A stretch of DNA of 57,486 bases. It comes from Flavobacteriales bacterium (GTDB lineage: Bacteria; Bacteroidota; Bacteroidia; Flavobacteriales_G; Salibacteraceae). Below, one piece after another: positions 14,211-23,048 of this stretch (positions within the stretch are counted from its first letter, which is position 1; the number at the start of each line of letters is the position of its first letter). The notes beneath the pieces were generated by a model that ran no database searches, was not told the DNA's origin, and was given only the letters and a program-made list of their open reading frames with translations. Position numbers and translations under genes: made by a program. The DNA is taken from assembly GCA_013204105.1 (NCBI GenBank), contig JABMOM010000007.1:1-57486 (forward strand). Reading direction: 5' to 3'.

Positions 14211-17018
14211 ATGCAGCAAGTAGATCAATTGGACGCTCGGGAATACATCGTAATCAAAGGCGCCAAGATGCACAACCTGCGTAATGTGGACGTCGCGATC
14301 AAGCGCAACAGTTTCACCGTCATCACTGGTCTTTCTGGGTCCGGTAAATCATCACTCGCCTTTGATACGCTTTATGCAGAGGGACAGCGACGCTACATTG
14401 AAAGCCTTTCTGCTTATGCCCGACAGTTTCTTGGGAAGATCGAAAAGCCGAAGGTGGATTACATCCGCGGCATCTCTCCTGCGGTGGCGATTGAGCAAAA
14501 GGTAAACACACGGAATCCGCGTTCGACGGTTGGCACTACCACTGAGATTTACGACTATATAAAGTTGTTGTATGCCCGCATCGGTAGGACCTATTCTCCG
14601 GTGAGCGGAAAAGAAGTACGCAAGCACAGCGTACAAGATGTGATCAACAACATCATGGGACGCAAAGAAGGTGAACGCATTCTACTGACCGTTGCGATTA
14701 ATTTCAAGGACAAGAAGGAATTAGAGCAACGACTCCAGCTATTGGAACAGAACGGTTTTACCCGAGTCTTGGTCGGTGATAACGTCGAGCGTCTGGGTAA
14801 ACAGACCATCGATCCAAAGGAGGCTTATCATTTGGTCATCGACCGGATTGTCGTGGCCACAGAGGATGAAGGCTTCCGCAACCGCTTGGCAGATTCGGTG
14901 GAGCTCGCTTTCTATGAAGGACATGGCAACGTGGCCCTCCGCGCCTTCGACGAGCCGAGCTCCTTCGTTGGATTTTCTAACCTGTTTGAGATGGACGGCA
15001 TGCTCTTCGAAGAGCCAGACGTCCACTTCCTCAGTTTCAACAACCCACGCGGCGCTTGTAAGCGCTGTGAAGGCTTTGGAAGCATCATTGGTATAGATCC
15101 AGACTTAGTTATCCCAGACCGATCCTTGAGCGTATATCAGGATGGCATCGTGTGCTGGAAAGGGGAGAAGATGAGCGCGTGGAAGGAGAAGTTTATCCAA
15201 CATGCGGGGTCGATTGATTTTCCCATCCACCGTTCGATCGAAGAGTTGACCCCGAAAGAGGAAAAACTCCTTTGGACAGGCAATAAGCACTTCAAGGGAT
15301 TGCATGCATTTTTCGAATACTTGGAGGAGAAATCCTACAAGATCCAATACCGTGTGATGCTGTCTCGCTACAGAGGCAAGACGCTCTGTCCGGAATGTGA
15401 GGGTACGCGACTGCGCAAGGATGCGAACTACGTGAAGATTGCGGATCATTCGATCTCGGAATTGCTGCTGATGCCGATCGATGTATTGAGGGATCATTTT
15501 AGCGGACTCAAGCTGAATGAGTACGAGTCGAAGGTGGCGAAGCGACTGCTGATCGAGATTACCAATCGCTTGAACTACCTGTGTGATGTGGGGTTGTCCT
15601 ACCTCAATTTGAACCGTCTTTCGAACACCCTTTCTGGAGGTGAATCACAGCGTATTCAACTGGCGACCTCTTTAGGCAGTTCGCTCGTTGGGTCGATGTA
15701 CATTTTGGACGAACCGAGCATTGGGTTGCACCCCCGTGATACAGAGCGATTGATTGGAGTGCTAAAAAATTTACAGGCCGTTGGCAACACGCTTATTGTG
15801 GTGGAGCACGACGAAGACATCATGCGGGCTTCGGATGAGTTGATCGACCTTGGGCCAGAGGCTGGAGTTAATGGAGGACACCTTGTCTTCCAAGGCGACA
15901 TGGATGCGCTGGCGAAAGAAACGGAGTGCATTACGGCGCGTTACCTCAATGGCTTGGACTTCATTCCCGTGCCTGAAACACGCAGGCCTTGGAAGTATTA
16001 CGTTGAAGTGATAGGCGCGAAGGAGAACAACTTGAAAAATGTGACGGTGAAGGTGCCATTGGGTGTGTTGACCGTGGTGACGGGAGTCAGTGGTTCGGGC
16101 AAGTCTTCGCTGATCAAAAAGGTGTTGCACCCTGCCTTGTCAAAACGCATCGGTGGGCACACATCCGAACAGTCTGGAGCTTTTCAGGCCTTGGAGGGAC
16201 ACATCAATCGCGTCGATGCGGTAGAATTTGTGGACCAAAATCCAATCGGCCGATCATCACGCAGTAACCCGGTTACGTTCATCAAGGCTTTTGATGATAT
16301 CCGAACGCTGTTTGCAAATCAACCGCTGGCCAAAATGCGTGGATTCAAGCCGGCGCATTTCTCCTTCAACGTAGATGGCGGTCGCTGTGAGATGTGCCAA
16401 GGGGAGGGGCAGACCACGGTGGAGATGCAGTTCATGCCGGATATCCACCTTACGTGCGAATCCTGTGAAGGGAAGCGATTCAAAGAAGAAGTGCTGGAAG
16501 TGAAGTACCACGAACAGAGCATCAACGACATTTTGGAACTTTCCGTGGATGAGGCCATCGCTTTTTTCGAGATGCACGCGCGTACTAGCCCGGAAAAGAA
16601 GGTGATCCATAAGCTGATGCCGTTGCAAGAAGTAGGACTTGGTTACGTAACCCTGGGTCAGAGTTCCAGCACGCTCTCGGGCGGAGAAGCGCAGCGGATT
16701 AAACTGGCCTCCTTCATCGGTAAGGGACAGTCTGCAGACAGCGGGGGAACCTTCTTCTTATTCGATGAACCGACTACCGGATTGCACGTGCACGACATCC
16801 GAAAATTGGTGGCTAGTTTCAACAAAATGTTGGAGCTGGGGCATACCATCTTGGTGATTGAGCACAACCTCGAAGTGATCAAACAAGCCGACTGGCTGAT
16901 CGATTTGGGACCAGAGGGTGGCGATCGAGGAGGGCAAGTGGTCTTTGAAGGCACACCTGAACAGATGGCAGCAAGTACAGCAGGGTATACGGGTAAGTAC
17001 TTGAAAGGAAAGCTTTAA
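14211..17018 (+). CDS. uvrA: Excinuclease ABC subunit UvrA
   Basis: A 935-residue DNA-damage sensor of nucleotide excision repair; UvrA dimers load UvrB on lesions. Two ABC ATPase modules are present: Walker A GLSGSGKSSLAFDT and GVSGSGKSSLIKK; signatures NTLSGGESQRIQLA and STLSGGEAQRIKLA; Walker B YILDEPSIGLH and FLFDEPTTGLH. Zinc-binding pairs CKRCEGFG, CPECEGTR and CEMCQGEG...CESCEGKR are intact. Length is typical. An alternative GTG (14190) or ATG (14202) would add 3-7 residues. A Flavo-1-like RNA follows the stop. Confidence 0.97.
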   Translation: MQQVDQLDAREYIVIKGAKMHNLRNVDVAIKRNSFTVITGLSGSGKSSLAFDTLYAEGQRRYIESLSAYARQFLGKIEKPKVDYIRGISPAVAIEQKVNTRNPRSTVGTTTEIYDYIKLLYARIGRTYSPVSGKEVRKHSVQDVINNIMGRKEGERILLTVAINFKDKKELEQRLQLLEQNGFTRVLVGDNVERLGKQTIDPKEAYHLVIDRIVVATEDEGFRNRLADSVELAFYEGHGNVALRAFDEPSSFVGFSNLFEMDGMLFEEPDVHFLSFNNPRGACKRCEGFGSIIGIDPDLVIPDRSLSVYQDGIVCWKGEKMSAWKEKFIQHAGSIDFPIHRSIEELTPKEEKLLWTGNKHFKGLHAFFEYLEEKSYKIQYRVMLSRYRGKTLCPECEGTRLRKDANYVKIADHSISELLLMPIDVLRDHFSGLKLNEYESKVAKRLLIEITNRLNYLCDVGLSYLNLNRLSNTLSGGESQRIQLATSLGSSLVGSMYILDEPSIGLHPRDTERLIGVLKNLQAVGNTLIVVEHDEDIMRASDELIDLGPEAGVNGGHLVFQGDMDALAKETECITARYLNGLDFIPVPETRRPWKYYVEVIGAKENNLKNVTVKVPLGVLTVVTGVSGSGKSSLIKKVLHPALSKRIGGHTSEQSGAFQALEGHINRVDAVEFVDQNPIGRSSRSNPVTFIKAFDDIRTLFANQPLAKMRGFKPAHFSFNVDGGRCEMCQGEGQTTVEMQFMPDIHLTCESCEGKRFKEEVLEVKYHEQSINDILELSVDEAIAFFEMHARTSPEKKVIHKLMPLQEVGLGYVTLGQSSSTLSGGEAQRIKLASFIGKGQSADSGGTFFLFDEPTTGLHVHDIRKLVASFNKMLELGHTILVIEHNLEVIKQADWLIDLGPEGGDRGGQVVFEGTPEQMAASTAGYTGKYLKGKL

Positions 17019-17060
17019 ACCGTCCTCTTTATTACAGTAAGCTTATTGGTTTATTTCAAA

Positions 17061-17156
17061 CGCGTCTTCGCGTGAGGGATAGGAATGGCAGCCCCCAGGC
17101 CGGAGGCTTGGGGCTATAATAGATAGCCCGACCGCAGCGAAGCGGAGGGCACGCCC
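17061..17156 (+). ncRNA. Flavo-1-like structured RNA in the uvrA 3' region
   Basis: The sequence has the recurring Bacteroidota intergenic signature GCGTGAGGGATAG...GATAGCCCGACC...GGGCACGCC. GCGTG (17070-17074) pairs with CACGC (17150-17154). An internal hairpin AGCCCCCAGGCC-gga-GGCTTGGGGCT and a second GACCGCAGCGAAGCGGA-like hairpin fill the middle. A competing small hairpin CGCG-TCTT-CGCG (17061-17072) overlaps the 5' side of the closing stem. I assign it to the Flavo-1 motif from memory of its conserved blocks. Its function is unknown. It lies between convergent uvrA and the ABC exporter gene and reads in the uvrA direction. Confidence 0.65.
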
Positions 17157-17195
17157 TGTAAAATGACTCCCAGGAATTTAGGGTATAGCGCTTTT

Positions 17196-18956
17196 CTATA
17201 CGAATTGCAGATCGTACAGCTTCCTGTAGTGGCCGTCCTTTTGCAGCAGTTCTTGGTGGCTTCCTTGCTCGATGATCTCGCCCTTTTCCATGACCATGAT
17301 GACATCCGCGTGCTGCACAGTGGCCAATCGGTGTGCGATGATGATGGAAGTACGGCCTTTGGTAATCTGCTCGATGGCTTCCTGGATCATGCTTTCCGTT
17401 TCGGTGTCTACGGAGGATGTAGCCTCATCCAATACTAGGATCGCTGGATTGTAGATGTAGGCCCGAATGAATGCCAACAGCTGTCGTTGCCCTACCGAGA
17501 GCATGCCTCCGCGTTCCTTCACGTTGAAGTCATAGCCGCCGGGAAGTTTCTCGATGAAGCGATGAGCGCCGACCTTCTTGGCGGCCTCTTCCACTACTTC
17601 TAAGCTGATCTTCGGGTTGTTGAGTGTGATGTTATTGTATATGGTATCGGAGAAGAGAAAAACGTCCTGCAGTACCACCCCAACTTGGCGACTCAAATAG
17701 GCGGGGTCGAAATCGCGCAGTTCAATACCGTCGATGCGGATATCGCCTCGGTCGTATTCGTAGGATCGGCTCAGGGTATTGATGATACTCGTCTTCCCAG
17801 CTCCGGTTGCGCCAACCAAGGCTACGTTTTGTCCTTTTTGCACGGTGAAGCTCACGTCTTTTAAGACCCAGTCCTCATCGTTGTAGGCAAACCAGACGTG
17901 CTCGTAGGAGATGTGTCCTTCCAGCTCCGGCCGTAGGTTTTTGCCCGTGCCTTCTATGCTTGCGTTGGTGTCTAAGACCTTGAAAACGCGTTCGCTGGCC
18001 ACCATTCCCATTTGCAGGGTGTTGAAGCGGTCGGCCAATTGACGGATGGGGCGGAAGAGCATGTAGATGTACAGGAGGAAGGCGACCAATTGTCCGTACT
18101 CGAAGGTGCCGGTGATCATTTCTTTTGCTCCCCACCAAATGAGCAAGGCGATGGACAGTGCGGAAAGGATTTCTACCACAGGAAAGAAGATCGCATTGGC
18201 AAAGACCGTGCGCAGGTGGGCGTCTCGGTGGCGGGCATTGATCTCCTTGAACTTCTTCATCTCCTGCTTCTCACGGTTGAAGATCTGCACGATGAACATG
18301 CCGGTGATGTGTTCTTGCACGAAGGCATTGAGTTTTGCTACTTCGTTTCGAACGTCTTGAAATGCGAGTTTGATGTAGTTCTTAAAAATGTTGGTGGCCC
18401 AGAGCAAGAGCGGAATTGGGATCAATACGATGAGGGTGAGTTTCCAGTTCAGCACGAGCATGAACGCAATCACTACGGTCAGTTTGATGATCTCTCCCAG
18501 GATCGTCAGGACGCCTTCAGAGAAGATGTCGGAGATGGTCTCTATGTCAGAAACCGCACGCGTAACCAAGGTTCCAATTGGCGTCTGATCAAAATACTTT
18601 AGTCGGAAATGGGAGATCTTATTGTAGACATCGATGCGTAAGTCTCGGATCACGGATTGGCCGAGCCAATTGGCCAAGTAGGTCTGCGCAAATTGCACCA
18701 AGGCTTCCAGGACGAGCATTCCGATGATCACCAGCGTCATGAGCTCCAGCAAATCTGGATTCGGGATGATGATGGATTGGTCGAGTGCGTATTGGATCAA
18801 CCACGGGCGCAGAGGACTGATGGCGGCAGAGAGTAATACCAGGAATCCAGTAAACACGAAAAGGGTCTTGTACGGGTTGACGTATTTCATCACCCGCATG
18901 AAAAGACCCATGTCGAATGCTTTACCGCTTACCGAACTATCTTTCTTGTCGCTCAT
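17196..18956 (-). CDS. ABC exporter, fused permease and ATPase (MsbA/MDR type)
   Basis: A 586-residue half-transporter. The N-terminal ~320 residues form a six-helix type IV exporter membrane domain. The C-terminal nucleotide-binding domain has Walker A GATGAGKTS, Q-loop VVLQDVFLFS, signature MLSVGQRQLLAF, Walker B AILVLDEATSSVD and the switch His IIAHRLATV. The signature reads LSVGQ rather than LSGGQ, a variant seen in some exporters. It should act as a homodimer in the inner membrane, exporting lipids or hydrophobic compounds; the substrate cannot be read. The start overlaps the truA stop by 4 nt (ATGA), so both are one operon with translational coupling. Confidence 0.93.
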   Translation of the reverse strand: MSDKKDSSVSGKAFDMGLFMRVMKYVNPYKTLFVFTGFLVLLSAAISPLRPWLIQYALDQSIIIPNPDLLELMTLVIIGMLVLEALVQFAQTYLANWLGQSVIRDLRIDVYNKISHFRLKYFDQTPIGTLVTRAVSDIETISDIFSEGVLTILGEIIKLTVVIAFMLVLNWKLTLIVLIPIPLLLWATNIFKNYIKLAFQDVRNEVAKLNAFVQEHITGMFIVQIFNREKQEMKKFKEINARHRDAHLRTVFANAIFFPVVEILSALSIALLIWWGAKEMITGTFEYGQLVAFLLYIYMLFRPIRQLADRFNTLQMGMVASERVFKVLDTNASIEGTGKNLRPELEGHISYEHVWFAYNDEDWVLKDVSFTVQKGQNVALVGATGAGKTSIINTLSRSYEYDRGDIRIDGIELRDFDPAYLSRQVGVVLQDVFLFSDTIYNNITLNNPKISLEVVEEAAKKVGAHRFIEKLPGGYDFNVKERGGMLSVGQRQLLAFIRAYIYNPAILVLDEATSSVDTETESMIQEAIEQITKGRTSIIIAHRLATVQHADVIMVMEKGEIIEQGSHQELLQKDGHYRKLYDLQFV

Positions 18957-19705
18957 GAAATGATGCCTTCTGGGTAGGTGATGTGGGTCAAATAAAGTCC
19001 ATGGGCGGGGACGGACAATCCGGCTTCACTTCGGTCTTTGGATGCGATGATTTTGTGCAAGGCGTCGGTATCGATGGTTCCTCTTCCCAAGTCGACTAAG
19101 GTGCCAACAATGGCGCGAACCATGTTGCGAAGGAAGCGATTTGCGGTGACCTCGAACTTCAGGTCGGTTCCGTCCTGCGTCCATTGAGCGAATGTCAGAT
19201 CGCACAGGTTTGTTTCGGTCTGGGTATTTGCTTTCGAAAAGCAGGAAAAATCTTGGTATTGGGTTAAGATGTCGGCCCCTTCATTCATGCGTTCTAGGTT
19301 CAGCGCTTCGCGCAATTCCCACTTACGAAGGACAGCGAAAGGGTCTTTTTGTTGCGTGATGAGGTAGGCATACGATCGACTGGTGGCGGTAAAGCGGGTG
19401 TGGGCATCAGTTGCCACAGGAAAAATGCGTCTGAGCGCGATGGATTCGGGCAGGAGTCGGTTGCATCGATAGCAGAGATCTTCGAGGGGGGGAGCTTCCA
19501 TTTCAAGGTCGAAATGCGCGAAGAATTGGGTTGCATGCACACCAGTATCCGTGCGCCCACAACCAACCGTGTATATTTCTGTTCTTAGAATGGTAGAAAG
19601 CGCCGAATTCAGGGTTTCCTGAATAGTTTTGGCGTTCGGTTGGATTTGCCAGCCGTGAAAATCGCTTCCGTCGTAGGATAGCTCTATGAAGTAGCGGTTG
19701 GCCAT
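18953..19705 (-). CDS. truA: tRNA pseudouridine(38-40) synthase TruA
   Basis: A 250-residue enzyme that converts uridines 38-40 in the anticodon stem of tRNAs to pseudouridine. The catalytic Asp lies in the conserved GCGRTDTGVHA. Other family blocks are YFIELSYDGSDFHGWQ at the N-terminus, RNMVRAIVGTLVDLGRG and the C-terminal SVPAHGLYLTHITYP. The start at 19705 matches the family; the longer open frame to 19822 gives a non-conserved extension and overlaps the menA start. A TACATTTG box 7 nt upstream suggests a near-leaderless mRNA. Confidence 0.96.
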   Translation of the reverse strand: MANRYFIELSYDGSDFHGWQIQPNAKTIQETLNSALSTILRTEIYTVGCGRTDTGVHATQFFAHFDLEMEAPPLEDLCYRCNRLLPESIALRRIFPVATDAHTRFTATSRSYAYLITQQKDPFAVLRKWELREALNLERMNEGADILTQYQDFSCFSKANTQTETNLCDLTFAQWTQDGTDLKFEVTANRFLRNMVRAIVGTLVDLGRGTIDTDALHKIIASKDRSEAGLSVPAHGLYLTHITYPEGIIS

Positions 19706-19712
19706 AAGCGGA

Positions 19713-19720
19713 CAAATGTA
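19713..19720 (-). promoter_or_regulatory. -7 box of the truA-ABC operon
   Basis: Minus-strand TACATTTG matches TAnnTTTG exactly and ends 7 nt before the truA ATG, predicting transcription start within about 2 nt of the start codon. Confidence 0.5.
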
Positions 19721-19728
19721 GCCAGAAG

Positions 19729-20652
19729 ATGGATGTAGAGACACAGAATGATAACAGTCCAAATGTGAAGGCTTGGCTCGGGGCGATGCGACTCCGCACC
19801 TTGCCCTTGGCGTTGGCATCAACCCTGACCGGCGGATTCCTCGCGATGGAAGAGGTGTCGCTCAATGGATCGGTGCTGTTTATGACGGCACTCACCACCA
19901 CTTTTTTGCAGGTAAACAGCAACTTGGCCAACGACTACGGAGATTTCAGTCACGGTACCGACAATGAAGAGCGCGTTGGACCTGAGCGCGCCATGCAGTC
20001 TGGGGCGATTACGGAGCCGGAGATGCGCCGCGCGATTTGGATCGCCTCCATACTCTCATTCTTATCGGGAATTACGCTGCTCTACCTAGCGCCGCTTTCA
20101 TGGATGATCCGCGGGGTGCTCTTGGTGTTTGGGGTCGCCGCGATCTTTGCGTCGATCAAATACACGGCGGGACGTAATCCGTATGGTTATAGGGGGCTTG
20201 GCGATGTTTCGGTCATGGCCTTTTTTGGCATTTTGGGGGTGGTGGGTGCCTACCTCTGTCAGACGGGTGAAGTTGGAATTGACATTGTTTTGCCTGCGCT
20301 CACCATCGGTGCCTTCAGCACGGGCGTGTTGAACATCAACAACACACGTGACATCGAAAGCGACCGCAATGCGGGTAAAATCACGCTTGTTGTGAAGATG
20401 GGACCCGAACGCGCTCGCTTGTACCATGTGGGACTTATCCTTTTGGGGTGTTCATCTTTTGTAGCGTATGCATGGATGCACTTTGCTTGGGGGTGGGCTT
20501 GGCTTTTTTTAGCGGCATTTCCGCTCTTTGCGCTCAATGCATACAGGGTGTTTACAACGAGGGAAGCGGAACAATTGGATCCTATGCTGAAGCAGCTTGC
20601 CTTATCGACTTTCTTATTTTCCTTGTTGATCGGAATAGGGCAGGTCTTGTAG
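19729..20652 (+). CDS. menA: 1,4-dihydroxy-2-naphthoate polyprenyltransferase MenA
   Basis: A 307-residue UbiA-superfamily membrane enzyme that attaches the polyprenyl tail to 1,4-dihydroxy-2-naphthoate in menaquinone synthesis. The two Asp-rich prenyl-diphosphate/Mg2+ sites are visible: NDYGDFSHGTD and NNTRDIESDRNAGK. About eight to nine transmembrane helices follow the usual spacing. The second motif and KYTAGRNPYGYRGLGD are typical of MenA rather than UbiA. Menaquinone is the expected quinone of Bacteroidota. No other men genes are adjacent. Confidence 0.95.
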   Translation: MDVETQNDNSPNVKAWLGAMRLRTLPLALASTLTGGFLAMEEVSLNGSVLFMTALTTTFLQVNSNLANDYGDFSHGTDNEERVGPERAMQSGAITEPEMRRAIWIASILSFLSGITLLYLAPLSWMIRGVLLVFGVAAIFASIKYTAGRNPYGYRGLGDVSVMAFFGILGVVGAYLCQTGEVGIDIVLPALTIGAFSTGVLNINNTRDIESDRNAGKITLVVKMGPERARLYHVGLILLGCSSFVAYAWMHFAWGWAWLFLAAFPLFALNAYRVFTTREAEQLDPMLKQLALSTFLFSLLIGIGQVL

Positions 20653-20722
20653 CTATTGACCAAATGCTCATTCTGATGCGGATGACGCCTAACATGAAAT
20701 TTCAAGCGCTAGTTTTGCACCC

Positions 20723-21448
20723 ATGAAGTCTACTTTATACATGGTGTCGGTGTGTGTTTTGCTGTCCGCGTTTGGCGGTTGCAAAGGGAAGGAAGAACCG
20801 TTTGAATACCCGGATGGTGAGATTACTGAGCCAACCACGGTCACGCAAATGATACGTGTGATTGCTGAAGATGAAAATTGGAAGGTTGAAAACGTCGCCG
20901 ATGGATGCGATGCGACTTTCCCACCCAAGACCTTTGCCATCACAGAGCTGAGCTACACGAGAGGCTTTGCTACCCTTTACCTGGTGCCAGACTCTACGGC
21001 TTGCAGTCCATATGTTTCTGCCTATTCCGCGTTTGCACCGGATGAGGTCCCTACGGACTATTGGGACAATTGGAAGTTTGAACTCACCTTTTCAGAGCTG
21101 CAGTTAAACGAAGCCTCTGAATTGCGCTTGAAATTGGCGTACAGAGAAGTAGAAATGGACCTTGACCTCGCGCCGTTTATGCGTGAGACGATCGCTCAGG
21201 ACACGAACGCGATCGACATCAGCGGGTTGTTTTCCTTCGACATTCAGCAGGGGTTTACCAACTTCCTATTAAACGGCATTCAATGGGAGCCTGATTTCTC
21301 AGCGGGTTCGGGCAATAGTTTTAGCCAGGAATCGGATGGGGTGGATCCTCATTTCGAACTATCCATGGTTTCAGAAGGAACGGAAGCTCGATCGCTTATC
21401 GTGTTCACTTATATGCGTGTCACGAGTTACGGGGTTCCTGAACCATAG
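20723..21448 (+). CDS. Lipoprotein of unknown function
   Basis: A 241-residue protein starting MKSTLYMVSVCVLLSAFGGC with a lipobox FGGC, so C20 should be lipidated. The mature part is acidic, low in basic residues and predicted mostly beta. It contains three further cysteines or fewer (for example DGCDATF and STACSPY) that could form a disulfide in the periplasm. I do not recognise a family. It lies between menA and rarA on the same strand, but the 70-nt gap to menA and the promoter box before rarA argue for separate units. Confidence 0.75.
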   Translation: MKSTLYMVSVCVLLSAFGGCKGKEEPFEYPDGEITEPTTVTQMIRVIAEDENWKVENVADGCDATFPPKTFAITELSYTRGFATLYLVPDSTACSPYVSAYSAFAPDEVPTDYWDNWKFELTFSELQLNEASELRLKLAYREVEMDLDLAPFMRETIAQDTNAIDISGLFSFDIQQGFTNFLLNGIQWEPDFSAGSGNSFSQESDGVDPHFELSMVSEGTEARSLIVFTYMRVTSYGVPEP

Positions 21449-21470
21449 CCTTTTCCTTTCGCGCAATGGG

Positions 21471-21478
21471 TATGTTTG
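21471..21478 (+). promoter_or_regulatory. -7 box of rarA
   Basis: TATGTTTG matches TAnnTTTG and ends 9 nt before ATG 21488, giving a leader of only a few nucleotides. It also argues against the in-frame TTG at 21476 as the start. Confidence 0.5.
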
Positions 21479-21487
21479 TGCAGCTTT

Positions 21488-22771
21488 ATGAGCGAATTGA
21501 ATGACACCCCTTTAGCAGAACGTCTGCGACCCAAAACCTTGGACCAATACATCGGTCAGGAGGCCATCGTTGGTCCTGACGGTCCCATTCGTTTGTCGAT
21601 CAAGGCAGGGAGCTTACCATCGATCATTTTTTGGGGACCTCCGGGCGTGGGTAAAACTACGTTGGCGCAAATCCTCGCGGATGAGCTGGACCGACCCATG
21701 TTTTCTCTCAGTGCCATCAGCAGCGGCGTGAAAGATGTGCGTGCCGTGATTGAACAAGCATCTAGGAAAGACCTGCTGAGCACCAAGAAGCCGATCCTTT
21801 TCATTGGCGAGATCCATCGTTTCAGCAAGAGTCAACAAGACAGTCTTTTGGGTGCGGTGGAGAAGGGGGTAGTAACCTTGATTGGAGCTACCACCGAGAA
21901 CCCATCCTTCGAGGTCATCCCTGCCCTCTTGTCGCGCTGCCAGGTCTATGTACTAGAGGGTTTTGGGGTGGATGAATTGGAGCGCATTCTTCAGCGCGCT
22001 TTGGAGCAAGACGAATGGCTCAAGGAACAAAACCTGAAGATCGAAGAGAAGAAGGCCTTGTTTCAGCTGAGCGGGGGTGATGGAAGGAAGTTGCTCAATA
22101 CCTTGGAGCTCGTTGCACAGTCGGCCATTGTAGATCAAAAGCCCATCACGGACGATTTTGTCAAGCGCGTGGTAAAGCAAAAGATGGCGCGCTACGATAA
22201 GACCGGCGAGCAGCATTACGACATCATATCTGCGTTCATCAAGAGTATTCGAGGAAGCGACCCCAATGCCTCGGTGTATTGGCTGGCGCGCATGATCGAA
22301 GGGGGAGAAGACCCGATGTTCATCGCGAGGCGGCTGCTGATTTTGGCGAGCGAAGACATCGGGCTTGCGAATCCAACAGCCTTGGTCATGGCCAACAATT
22401 GCTACCAAGCAGTGCACTCCATTGGCTATCCTGAATGTCGCCTGGTCTTGTCGCAAACCACCGTGTATTTAGCAACCTCGCCAAAGAGCAATTCCACCTA
22501 CAAGGCGATCAATGAGGCCCAAGCCAAGGTAAGGGAGACGGGAGATCTCTCCGTTCCACTCCCGATTCGAAATGCCCCAACCAAGTTGATGAAAGAGCTT
22601 GGCTATGGGGAAGACTACAAGTACGCCCACAGCTACGGCGGCAATTTCGTCGATCACGAATTCCTCCCAGACGAGATCAAAGGGGCGAAGTTCTACGAGC
22701 CAGCAGACAACGCCAGAGAGAAGGGGGTGAGGGAGTTTTTGAAGGCGAGGTGGAAGAAGTATTTTTATTAG
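21488..22771 (+). CDS. rarA: Replication-associated recombination protein RarA (MgsA), altered Walker B
   Basis: A 427-residue AAA+ ATPase related to clamp loaders and RuvB that acts at stalled replication forks. Walker [13 protein letters not shown], sensor 1 [12 protein letters not shown], the arginine-finger region LLSRCQVY and the C-terminal tetramerisation region ([33 protein letters not shown]) are all conserved. The Walker B segment reads [10 protein letters not shown]; the usual Asp of ILFIDEIHRF is Gly (codon GGC, 21806-21808, one base from GAC). The catalytic Glu remains. This could lower Mg2+/ATP handling, or be a sequencing error or strain mutation. Confidence 0.95.
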   Translation: MSELNDTPLAERLRPKTLDQYIGQEAIVGPDGPIRLSIKAGSLPSIIFWGPPGVGKTTLAQILADELDRPMFSLSAISSGVKDVRAVIEQASRKDLLSTKKPILFIGEIHRFSKSQQDSLLGAVEKGVVTLIGATTENPSFEVIPALLSRCQVYVLEGFGVDELERILQRALEQDEWLKEQNLKIEEKKALFQLSGGDGRKLLNTLELVAQSAIVDQKPITDDFVKRVVKQKMARYDKTGEQHYDIISAFIKSIRGSDPNASVYWLARMIEGGEDPMFIARRLLILASEDIGLANPTALVMANNCYQAVHSIGYPECRLVLSQTTVYLATSPKSNSTYKAINEAQAKVRETGDLSVPLPIRNAPTKLMKELGYGEDYKYAHSYGGNFVDHEFLPDEIKGAKFYEPADNAREKGVREFLKARWKKYFY

Positions 22772-22990
22772 GTGCTAGGGGCTGGTCAATTAGCTCATTA
22801 GCTCATTAGCTCATTGAAGTCGCAGTTGAAGTTGCAGTTGCAGTTGCAGTTGAGGTTGAAAATTGGCTGCTTGCAGTGAAAAACCCGAACTAATCTTTGC
22901 TCTTCCATCTTTCTGCACTGCAAAAGGTTCCCCTTACTCCCAACTGCGCACTGCCTACTGCCTACTCCCCCCAACTCCCCGCTCACAAGC
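22772..22990. repeat. Composite phrase-repeat block downstream of rarA
   Basis: No gene here. The block starts right at the rarA stop codon. It contains GGGGCTGG, then three tandem octamers ATTAGCTC (22789-22812). Six hexamers of GCAGTT type follow (22822-22857: GCAGTT, GAAGTT, three GCAGTT, GAGGTT). Later come two 7-mers ACTGCCT (22950-22963) with flanking CTCCC words. The same words in the same order occur inverted at 52.72-52.83 kb, so this is one member of a dispersed repeat family, not random low complexity. Confidence 0.75.
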
Positions 22991-23024
22991 CCCCAATCCC
23001 GTTCATCGAATTTTTGCCATAATG

Positions 23025-23043
23025 TGATATTAAATTGATATCA
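23025..23043. promoter_or_regulatory. Candidate operator before the SPFH operon
   Basis: An inverted repeat TGATAT-7 nt-ATATCA ends 5 nt before ATG 23049. A weak -7-like TATCATTG overlaps it (23039-23046). Because the operon encodes a ribbon-helix-helix protein, this is a plausible autoregulatory operator (inference). If the -7 box is real, the true start could be ATG 23070. Confidence 0.35.
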
Positions 23044-23048
23044 TTGTA

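Noticed and set aside
18012-18602. 196-residue plus-strand frame inside the ABC exporter gene
   Set aside because: Antisense shadow; the minus-strand frame has all ABC motifs.
21953-22456. 167-residue minus-strand frame inside rarA
   Set aside because: Antisense shadow of a conserved gene.
22789-22857. Tandem ATTAGCTC and GCAGTT repeats as a CRISPR array
   Set aside because: Units are 6-8 bp with no unique spacers and no cas genes nearby; they are part of the composite phrase repeat.
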